DNA of 8,605 bases from Gemmatimonadota bacterium (GTDB lineage: Bacteria > Latescibacterota > UBA2968 > UBA8231): positions 1 through 8,605 of the forward strand of contig JAPOZF010000783.1 of assembly GCA_026706165.1 (NCBI GenBank), given 5' to 3'. The translations under genes were made by a program, and so were the position numbers. Position 1 is the first letter of the stretch. Each line of letters starts with the position of its first letter. Positions 1 to 5,776 of this stretch are shown here, one piece after another. The notes under the pieces were generated by a model that had not been told where the DNA came from, searched no databases, and saw only the letters and a list, made by a program, of their open reading frames with translations.

Positions 1-1035
1 GTCCCGGTCGAGGGCGACGGCGAGGCGTTCCCCCGGGGGGTACTCCGGCGTTTCGGCGGATTCCCCGCCAAGGCGCATGATCAGCCGGCCGATCGGGGTG
101 TCGAGGTGGAGGTTGCGATGGCGCCCGAGCAGCTCGTCGACGACCACGGTGGCCGGCAGCGGGCCGGAGAGGTCGGGGCGCAGGAACTCGGGGCGTACAC
201 CCAGGGTGACGGGGCCGGGCCTGCCTCCTTCCACCTGGAAGCGGCCGCTGCCGTCACCGTCGAGGGCGCCGGTGAAAACAGGTGGTTCTCCTCCGATCTC
301 CCCTTCGGCGAAATTCATCCCCGGGCTGCCGATGAAGCTGGCGACGAACAGGTTCCCGGGGTCGTCGTACACCTCCGCGGGCGGTCCGGCCTGGCAGATC
401 TCGCCGGCGTCCATGACCACCACGCGATCCGCCAGGCTCATCGCCTCCTCCTGGTCGTGGGTCACGTACACGGTGGTGATCCCCGAGGCGAGCTGCCGCT
501 CACGGATCAGCTCGCGCATCTCCGCCCTCATGCCGGCGTCGAGCGCGCCCAGGGGCTCGTCCATCAGCCAGAGCCGCGGCCGCCGAACCAGTGCCCTGGC
601 GAGGGCGACCCGCTGCTGATCGCCGCCGGCGAGCTGGCCTGGGCGGCGCCGGGCCAGGTGGGAGAGCTGCATCTGCTCGAGCAGGGCGCCGACTCGTTCG
701 CCGCGCTCGCCGCGGCCGACGCCGTCGCATTCGAGGGGGAAACCGACGTTCTCGGCGACGGTCATGTGCGGGTACAGGGCGTAGAACTGGAAGACGAAGC
801 CGACGTCGCGCCGGGCGGGCGGGATGCCCTCCACAGGTTCGCCTGCGATCCGTATCTGCCCGCCGGTCGGGGTCTCCAGGCCGGCGAGCATGCGCAGGGT
901 GGTGGTCTTGCCGCATCCGGAAGGCCCCAGCAGGACGACGAACTCCCCCTCCTCGCAGGCGAGGTCGATGGCGGCGACCGCCTCGACGCCGCCGGGGAAA
1001 ATCCTGGTCAGCCCCTCGATCTCGAGAAAGCTCAT
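1..1035 (-). CDS. ABC sugar importer ATPase, MalK/UgpC type (C-terminus cut by window edge)
   Basis: Cytoplasmic ATP-hydrolysing subunit of the CUT1-type importer encoded just upstream. 345 residues are visible and the frame is still open at base 1; MalK-family length suggests only a short tail is missing. Seen: Walker A GPSGCGKTT (37-45), Q-loop Gln83 in FVFQFY, signature LAGGDQQR (135-142), Walker B LWLMDEP (155-161, Asp159/Glu160), D-loop LGALD (162-166), switch His193 in VTHDQEEA. Residues from about 235 on look like the TOBE/regulatory domain (GVRPEFL, then VALDRD at the edge), which separates it from short two-domain importers. The signature is odd: Ala and Asp replace the usual Ser and Gln of LSGGQ. 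The ATG overlaps the stop of the small membrane protein (ATGA) and has a GGGAG Shine-Dalgarno 6 nt upstream. The substrate cannot be told from the ATPase; MalK-type ATPases are often shared between importers. Confidence 0.95.
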   Translation of the reverse strand, partial: MSFLEIEGLTRIFPGGVEAVAAIDLACEEGEFVVLLGPSGCGKTTTLRMLAGLETPTGGQIRIAGEPVEGIPPARRDVGFVFQFYALYPHMTVAENVGFPLECDGVGRGERGERVGALLEQMQLSHLARRRPGQLAGGDQQRVALARALVRRPRLWLMDEPLGALDAGMRAEMRELIRERQLASGITTVYVTHDQEEAMSLADRVVVMDAGEICQAGPPAEVYDDPGNLFVASFIGSPGMNFAEGEIGGEPPVFTGALDGDGSGRFQVEGGRPGPVTLGVRPEFLRPDLSGPLPATVVVDELLGRHRNLHLDTPIGRLIMRLGGESAETPEYPPGERLAVALDRD

Positions 1036-1232
1036 TCGCCGCTCCCGGGCAGCGACGGGCTCTCGCGGTCCGGACCCCGGAACTGCAGGCGGCTGGTCGC
1101 GATGTGGAGGAGGGTGAAGGCGGCGGTGACGAAGAAGCCCCAGCGGAAACCCGCCGCCCACCAGGGCTGCAGCACCATCGCGATGCCCGCGGCGAGGCCC
1201 GCCCGCGCCAGGATATCGAGGCCGCGGATCAT
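1032..1232 (-). CDS. Small two-helix membrane protein inside the ABC operon
   Basis: A 66-residue protein I cannot assign to a named family. Two hydrophobic segments are visible: residues about 7-23 (ILARAGLAAGIAMVLQ) and 31-47 (WGFFVTAAFTLLHIATS), joined by a short turn QPWWAAGFR with paired tryptophans. A polar tail follows (RGPDRESPSLPGSGE). It starts at the ATG overlapping the MalG-like permease stop (ATGA) and ends with a TGA overlapping the ATPase start (ATGA), so it is almost certainly translationally coupled to both. The frame extends upstream to another ATG at 1343, but that would run through the permease gene and is unlikely. Position suggests an accessory membrane subunit or assembly factor of the transporter. 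Small membrane proteins of unknown role, such as DUF2160 in glycerol ABC operons, occupy comparable places, but I cannot show homology. Function is inference only. Confidence 0.75.
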   Translation of the reverse strand: MIRGLDILARAGLAAGIAMVLQPWWAAGFRWGFFVTAAFTLLHIATSRLQFRGPDRESPSLPGSGE

Positions 1233-2086
1233 CGCTTGACCGTCCCCAGGGTCACCCCCCTGAGGAGGTGGCGGCGCACGAGCACGGTGAAGAGGACGAT
1301 CGGCAGCACGAACAGCAGCACCCCCGCCCCGATCTGAGACCACGGCAGCCCCTGAACGTTACCCTGAAGCCCGGCGAAGTAGACGGGCACGGTCACCGCC
1401 TCCCGGTTGTTCAGGGTCATGGCGAAGCCGTACTCGTTCCAGGCCGAGATCATGCAGAACACCGCGGTCACCGCCATCCCGGGAAGCACGCGCGGCACGA
1501 CGATGAGCCGGAAGGCCTGCAGGCGCGTGTACCCGTCGACGAGGGCGGCCTCCTCGAATGCGGCAGGCACCTCGTCGATGAACCCCTTCATCAGCCAGAC
1601 CGCCAGCGACAGGTTGAAGGCGGTGTAGAGGAGAATCAGCCCGGCGTGGGTGTTCTGCAGGTCGAACTGGCGGTACATCATCAGCACCGGGATCACCACG
1701 GCGAGCGGCGGCAGGAAGCGGGTCGAGAGGATGAAGAACAGCCAGTCCCGGGACCCGGCGATGCGGAAGCGGCTGAATCCGTAGGCGCAGGTCGTGCCCA
1801 GCGACACGGCCGCTGCCGTGCTCGCCAGCCCGATGAGGACGGTGTTGAGCAGGTAGTGGAAGTAGTCGTGCCGGGCCCCGGCGTAGCGCTCGCCGAGGCG
1901 CCGGTAGCCGTCGAGGGTGGGTTTGAAGCGGATGCCTTCGGCGGTCCCGGCCGCCGCGGGCAGGAACTTCGCCGTCGTGCTGATGCTGTCCGCCTTGGAC
2001 TTGAACGAGGTGAGCCCCAGCCAGGCGAGCGGCATCAGGGAGATCGCGCCGTACGCGGCGATGAAGAGGATGCGCAGTGGGGTCAC
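1229..2086 (-). CDS. ABC sugar importer permease, MalG/UgpE type
   Basis: Inner-membrane permease of the CUT1 importer, 285 residues, the normal size for MalG-like subunits. Hydrophobic segments lie at about 5-27, 78-104, 113-136, 145-166, 197-217 and 251-270, giving the expected six helices. The cytoplasmic EAA coupling loop is canonical: EEAALVDG at 178-185 followed by RLIVVPRVLPG (193-203), which docks onto the ATPase. SAWNEYGFA (214-222) resembles the conserved W-N-E motif of MalG homologues. The start is a GTG whose last bases overlap the stop of the upstream permease (GTGA), with a strong GGGGAGG Shine-Dalgarno 4 nt before it. A long in-frame extension upstream of this GTG only shadows the other permease gene. 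The stop overlaps the small membrane protein's ATG. The substrate is not determinable from sequence alone. Confidence 0.95.
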   Translation of the reverse strand: MTPLRILFIAAYGAISLMPLAWLGLTSFKSKADSISTTAKFLPAAAGTAEGIRFKPTLDGYRRLGERYAGARHDYFHYLLNTVLIGLASTAAAVSLGTTCAYGFSRFRIAGSRDWLFFILSTRFLPPLAVVIPVLMMYRQFDLQNTHAGLILLYTAFNLSLAVWLMKGFIDEVPAAFEEAALVDGYTRLQAFRLIVVPRVLPGMAVTAVFCMISAWNEYGFAMTLNNREAVTVPVYFAGLQGNVQGLPWSQIGAGVLLFVLPIVLFTVLVRRHLLRGVTLGTVKR

Positions 2087-3054
2087 GCCGCCTCCCCGCG
2101 GCCGCCCTGCAGGCTGCGGCCCTGCTGGCCGTGCAGGTAGCGGATGAAGACCGTGGCCAGGGCGATGACGACCACCAGGACGACGTAGGAGTACGCCGAG
2201 CTCAAGCCCACCTTGCCGTCGCGGAACATCACCTGGTAGAGCAGGGCGCTCAGGGTCTGCGTGGAGCCGTCGTTGGGCCCGGTGATCGCCATCACGAGGT
2301 CGAACTGCTTGATCGCGTCGGTGGCCCGCAGCAGCACCGCGAGGCCGACCAGCGGCGCCGACATCGGCAGGGTGATGCGGCGGAACAGCTTCCAGGGCGA
2401 GGCGCGATCGATCGCGGCGGCCTCGTAGACCGCCGCGGGAATCGAGTTGAGGGCGGCAAGCGAGATCAGCAGCATGAAGGGAGTCCACATCCAGACGTCG
2501 ATCACCAGACCCGAGAACAGCTTGAGGCCGGGATCGGTCATCCACCGCGGCTGCGGCAGGCCCAGCGTTCCCAGCGCCTGGTTGAGGACGCCGTAGCTGC
2601 CGTTGAGGATCAGCTTCCAGAACAGCCCGATCACCGCCGGCGGCAGCATCATCGGGACCAGGAGCAGGGTCAGAACCGCCGCCTTGCCGCGAAAGTCCCG
2701 GCGCAGCCCCAGGGCGAGGCCGTACCCGAGCAGCAGCTCGACGGAAACCGCGGCGGCGACGAACAGGGCGGTGGTGCGGAAGGCGGCGGCGTACTTCGGG
2801 TCGAGGAAGACGAAGCTGTAGTTGAGGGTGCCGATCATCCGGTAGCCGCCGCCGGTCAGCTCGGCGTTCGAGAAGCTTAGAACGAGACTGTAGAGGAGGG
2901 GGAATACGTTGACGCCGATGAGGACGACGAGGGCGGGGGCGACGAATCCGTACGCCAGCCACCTCCCTCCCTCCCGCCCGCGCCGGGGGGCGCCCGGGGC
3001 CCTGCCGGGTGCGGATGCGGCAGGCACTCTCAGCAGCCCGTTGAAAAAGTCCAT
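2083..3054 (-). CDS. ABC sugar importer permease, MalF/UgpA type
   Basis: First membrane subunit of the CUT1 importer, 323 residues. The first 30 residues are Arg/Pro/Gly/Ala-rich (RAPGAPRRGREGGR) and probably cytoplasmic. Hydrophobic segments follow at about 32-60, 93-115, 126-150, 178-202, 230-256 and 287-305. The EAA loop reads YEAAAIDRASPWKLF from residue 210, then RRITLPMSAPL; Arg217 (codon CGC) stands where most homologues have the EAA glycine. A MalF-type conserved patch, FDLVMAITGPNDGSTQTLS, covers 251-269. The ATG at 3054 lacks a convincing Shine-Dalgarno, and no in-frame start was seen for over 100 nt upstream. A well-placed ribosome site instead serves a 19-codon ORF overlapping this start, so coupled initiation is plausible. 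The stop overlaps the next permease. Identity is firm; the exact N-terminus is less so. Confidence 0.94.
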   Translation of the reverse strand: MDFFNGLLRVPAASAPGRAPGAPRRGREGGRWLAYGFVAPALVVLIGVNVFPLLYSLVLSFSNAELTGGGYRMIGTLNYSFVFLDPKYAAAFRTTALFVAAAVSVELLLGYGLALGLRRDFRGKAAVLTLLLVPMMLPPAVIGLFWKLILNGSYGVLNQALGTLGLPQPRWMTDPGLKLFSGLVIDVWMWTPFMLLISLAALNSIPAAVYEAAAIDRASPWKLFRRITLPMSAPLVGLAVLLRATDAIKQFDLVMAITGPNDGSTQTLSALLYQVMFRDGKVGLSSAYSYVVLVVVIALATVFIRYLHGQQGRSLQGGRGEAA

Positions 3055-3089
3055 CCGGGCGGCGGCAGGCCCTGGCGGTCGAAATACAT
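3030..3089 (-). CDS. Possible 19-residue leader peptide overlapping the permease start
   Basis: A short ORF reading MYFDRQGLPPPGWTFSTGC then TGA. Its ATG has the best ribosome-binding site in the intergenic region: GGGGAGGGAG at 3106-3097 with a 7-nt spacer. It runs in a different frame and ends 25 nt inside the permease gene, so ribosomes leaving it could restart at the permease ATG. No run of codons for one amino acid suggests classical attenuation. It could be a translated coupling leader, a chance ORF, or the true permease N-terminus if a sequencing frameshift lies between 3055 and 3030. Expression is not shown by the sequence. Confidence 0.3.
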   Translation of the reverse strand: MYFDRQGLPPPGWTFSTGC

Positions 3090-3096
3090 CGTTGCG

Positions 3097-3106
3097 CTCC
3101 CTCCCC
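3097..3106 (-). promoter_or_regulatory. Strong Shine-Dalgarno before the permease region
   Basis: GGGGAGGGAG on the minus strand, 7 nt upstream of the ATG at 3089 but 42 nt upstream of the annotated permease ATG at 3054. It therefore serves the short overlapping ORF directly and the permease only through coupling. Confidence 0.55.
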
Positions 3107-3142
3107 GAATCCCCTGCGATTCGACCCGGCCGCGCGCCCTTG

Positions 3143-3200
3143 TTGGGGCAGAAAAATCCGGGTAGGAGTCCGGTCCGATTTCGTGATTTTTCTGCCCCAA
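3143..3200. repeat. Perfect 16-bp inverted repeat, 26-nt loop, between binding protein and permease
   Basis: The left arm TTGGGGCAGAAAAATC (3143-3158) and the right arm GATTTTTCTGCCCCAA (3185-3200) are exact reverse complements with 26 nt between them. In the minus-strand transcript this folds into a long hairpin starting 71 nt after the binding-protein stop. The T-run is inside the stem and no T-tract follows on either strand, so it is not a standard intrinsic terminator. By position it resembles the REP hairpin between malE and malF of E. coli, which stabilises the upstream message. It may also be a copy of a dispersed palindromic element or a protein-binding site. The inverted repeat is certain; its role is inference. 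Confidence 0.85.
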
Positions 3201-3271
3201 GTCTTCGACCGCCATGACTCGGCCTCGCCTGCAGAGCAACTTCATCAACGGGCGGTCAGGCGGGGAGGCCG

Positions 3272-4582
3272 CTATTCGAGCAGGCCGGCCTGGCGCATGA
3301 TCATCTCGTGCTCGGCGGCGAGCTGGTCGAGGGCGGCCTGCGGCTCCTTCGCCCCGTCGAGGGCCTCTCCGAGATTTCGCTGCGCGGCCGCCAGCAGCTC
3401 GTTGTACACCGGCACGTTCCAGAAGTCGATCAGGTAGTCGAGCGACTGGGCGAACACGGCGTTGAACGGGTAGGCCCCGGCGAACGCCTCGCTGGCGAGC
3501 AGCTCGGTGTTGGCGGTGAAGCAGCCCGGGTGGGTGATCCACCGCTCCTGTACCTCGGTGCGCGAGAACCAGGCGATGAACTGCCTTGCGAGCTCCTGCT
3601 GTTCGGCGGGAACCTTGGTCGAAATGCTGAACCCCTGGCCCCCGAGGCTGATGACGCGGCGGTCGCCGTTGCGGGGTACCAGGAAGAACCCGGCCTTGTC
3701 TCCCATGGCGTCGACGATCCCCGGGTAGAACGGAAAGTAGTCGAGGACCATCGCCGTCGATCCGTTCATGAAGGCGTCGAGAACCTGCATGTAATCGGCG
3801 CTGACCCCTCCCGGGGGAGCGAACCGCAGCAGTTCGATCAGGTACTGCAGCCCGGCGGCCGCCTCCGGGCTGTTGACGTGCCCGGCGACCTCGAAGGTCT
3901 CCCGGTTCCCCCAGGAACCGCCCCAGGCCCCAAGGAAAGGCTGGAAGCCCATCACCAGCGAGTCGTAGCCGCGGCCGGTCAGCAGGGCGCAGCCGTAGCG
4001 CTTCTCATCCGGGCGGTGGAAGAACCCGGCGACCTCGCCGAACTCCTGCCAGGTGTCGGGGGGCTGCAGGGGGCGGCCGTACTTCGCCGCGAACGCCGCC
4101 TGCTCGGCAGGGTCCTCGAACCAGTCCCGGCGGTACACGAAGCCGAGGGCGTCGGTCTCGCAGGGGGCCGCGAAATACCTGCCGCTTCCCGGGGGGTACT
4201 CCATCAGGAAACGGCGCGCGAGGGGGTGAATGGCTTCGATGTCGACGTGCTGCGGCAACCAGCCGGTAAGCTCGAGGTAGAGGCCCCGGGTGGCGCCGCG
4301 GCCGATCCACTGGCTGTCGCCGACGACGATGTCGAAGTCGGTCTGCCTGTTGCCGAAGTTGAGGAACACCTGGTCCTGGTAGGAAGCCCAGGGAATCTGG
4401 TGCACCTCGACCGCGATACCGGTCTCGGCCGCGAACTCGTCCCCGAGCTTCTGCAGTCCCACCGCGGGGTCCCACTGGGCCCACCAGATGGTGATCGATC
4501 TTTCGGCCTCGGAAACCGCCGGAGGGCACCAGACAAATGCGGAGAAAACGAGGATGGTCAGGGTTCGGGCTGTCGCGTGCAT
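3272..4582 (-). CDS. Periplasmic solute-binding protein of the CUT1 importer (family 1, MalE/UgpB-like)
   Basis: Captures the transported solute in the periplasm and delivers it to the two permeases downstream. 436 residues, in the usual size range. The N-terminus is a Sec signal peptide: Arg6, a hydrophobic core at about 7-22, and a likely signal peptidase I cut after Ala26 (VSEA/ERS). The cysteine at 19 has no lipobox around it (FVWC), so a soluble periplasmic protein is favoured over a lipoprotein. The mature protein opens with SITIWWAQWDPAVGLQKL, then FDIVVGDSQWIGRGAT (83-98), the family's first beta-alpha units. Many exposed Trp, Tyr and Phe (MGFQPFLGAWGGSWGN at 211-226, DYFPFYPG at 281-288) suit stacking on a sugar ring. 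A weak GAGG site lies 6 nt before the ATG, 30 nt after the aminotransferase stop. A sugar, polyol or cyclitol ligand is inferred from family only. Confidence 0.94.
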   Translation of the reverse strand: MHATARTLTILVFSAFVWCPPAVSEAERSITIWWAQWDPAVGLQKLGDEFAAETGIAVEVHQIPWASYQDQVFLNFGNRQTDFDIVVGDSQWIGRGATRGLYLELTGWLPQHVDIEAIHPLARRFLMEYPPGSGRYFAAPCETDALGFVYRRDWFEDPAEQAAFAAKYGRPLQPPDTWQEFGEVAGFFHRPDEKRYGCALLTGRGYDSLVMGFQPFLGAWGGSWGNRETFEVAGHVNSPEAAAGLQYLIELLRFAPPGGVSADYMQVLDAFMNGSTAMVLDYFPFYPGIVDAMGDKAGFFLVPRNGDRRVISLGGQGFSISTKVPAEQQELARQFIAWFSRTEVQERWITHPGCFTANTELLASEAFAGAYPFNAVFAQSLDYLIDFWNVPVYNELLAAAQRNLGEALDGAKEPQAALDQLAAEHEMIMRQAGLLE

Positions 4583-4612
4583 TTCGGGCCTCGGGTCGGG
4601 TTTGGCGGTTTC

Positions 4613-5776
4613 TCAGGCTGCCGCGGCCACGGCCTTGCAGATGGCGCGCACCCGCGAGCGCGGGTTGTCGGGATGCATGCCGATGAGGACGGCGCGCGCG
4701 AGGATGTCGAGCGAGTCGCGGCACATCTCCTCGGAGTAGTTCACCTTGCAGCGGCGGTTGGCCGGAATCTTGAAGGGATCGAGCGCCGGGTGGTGCGATC
4801 CCTGCTCCCTCAGGATCGGATGCCAGCGGGTGTACACGTGGCGCCCGGTGTCCATCGGCAGGAACGAGCCGACCCCGGCGTCGCCGAGGCGGTCGCGGAA
4901 GCGGCGCGCCCGGCCCTCGTCGTCGAACAGGAACCCGGCGTGGGAGCCGCACTCGTGGTCGATGCTGTTGCAGGGGATCGATCGCAGGCCGGCCTCCTCT
5001 CCGGCGGCGGTCACCGCTTTCTTGTGCTCCCGCATGCGCGACAGGATGCCGTCGATGCGCCGCAGCTGCACGTTCATGATCGCCCCCTCGAACTCGGAGG
5101 CGCGGAAGTTGTGGCCGGCGAACTGCACGTCGTCGCTGTGGATCTCCGGGTTCCAGTAGTAGGCGCAGCAGTCGGCCGCAACGGATGCGCGGTCGAACAC
5201 CTTCTTCGTTTTGGCGACGAAGGCTCCCCCCTCTCCGCAGGAGATGTTCTTGAAGAAGTTGAAGCTGAAGGCCCCGGCGTGGCCGATGGAGCCGAGCTTG
5301 CGCCCGCGGTACCCGCCCCCCACCGCCTGGCAGGCGTCCTCGAGCACGAGCAGGCCGCGGCTGCGGGCGATCTTCATGATCGCGTTCATGTTGCAGGACA
5401 GGCCGCACATGTGCACGGGAATCACGGCGCGGGTGTGCGGGGTGATTCTCCTCTCGAGGTCCTGGGGCGAAAGGGTGAGGGACTCGTCGACGTCGGCGAC
5501 CACCGGAATCGCCCCGGCGTTGATGATCCCCAGGGCGGTGGCCATGTAGGTGTAGGCCGGCACGATCACCTGGTCGCCGGGACCGACCCCGAGCCCGACC
5601 AGGGCCGTGTAGATCGCCGCGGTGCCGCTGCGCGTCATGCGCGCGTACCGGACCCCGACGTGCCGCGCCCACCGTTCCTCGAACAGATCGCACTCCCCCC
5701 CTTCGTAGCGGTACATTCTGCCGCTTTCGATCAGCCTGCGCAGCCGCTTCAGCTCCGCTTCGCCCATTCTGTACAT
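4613..5776 (-). CDS. DegT/DnrJ/EryC1/StrS PLP-dependent aminotransferase
   Basis: A 387-residue fold-type I aminotransferase of the family that aminates keto sugars and keto cyclitols, usually with glutamate or glutamine as donor. Seen: SGTAAIYTAL (50-59) and PAYTYMAT (73-80) around the cofactor, Asp147 in LEDACQA for the pyridine nitrogen, Ser171 in AFSFNFFKN for the phosphate, Lys176 in FKNISCGEGG as the Schiff-base lysine, and GHNFRASEFEGAI (221-233) matching the family's HNYRM-E motif. All key residues are present, so it should be active. It has 12 cysteines, many for a cytosolic enzyme. The ATG overlaps the pabBC stop by one base (TGATG), with GGGAG 7 nt upstream; a reading extending further upstream only shadows pabBC. 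Next to an SDR and a sugar importer, aminating or deaminating a cyclitol or sugar is plausible, but the substrate is unknown. Confidence 0.93.
   Translation of the reverse strand: MYRMGEAELKRLRRLIESGRMYRYEGGECDLFEERWARHVGVRYARMTRSGTAAIYTALVGLGVGPGDQVIVPAYTYMATALGIINAGAIPVVADVDESLTLSPQDLERRITPHTRAVIPVHMCGLSCNMNAIMKIARSRGLLVLEDACQAVGGGYRGRKLGSIGHAGAFSFNFFKNISCGEGGAFVAKTKKVFDRASVAADCCAYYWNPEIHSDDVQFAGHNFRASEFEGAIMNVQLRRIDGILSRMREHKKAVTAAGEEAGLRSIPCNSIDHECGSHAGFLFDDEGRARRFRDRLGDAGVGSFLPMDTGRHVYTRWHPILREQGSHHPALDPFKIPANRRCKVNYSEEMCRDSLDILARAVLIGMHPDNPRSRVRAICKAVAAAA

Noticed and set aside
106..1239. Plus-strand open frame of 377 codons at the left end
   Set aside because: It is antisense to the ATPase with all its motifs and to the small membrane protein; no recognisable domain.
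2077..2880. Plus-strand open frame opposite the MalF-like permease, rich in Gln, His, Asp and Arg
   Set aside because: Charged, repetitive composition is the reverse complement of membrane-helix codons; not a gene.
1229..2962. A 577-codon reading that would fuse extra N-terminal sequence to the MalG-like permease
   Set aside because: The part above 2086 is an Arg/Pro-rich shadow of the MalF-like permease gene. The GTG at 2086 has a strong ribosome site and yields the family length.
3143..3200. Inverted repeat as an intrinsic terminator
   Set aside because: The T-run lies inside the stem and no T-tract follows the hairpin on either strand; the same operon continues just downstream.
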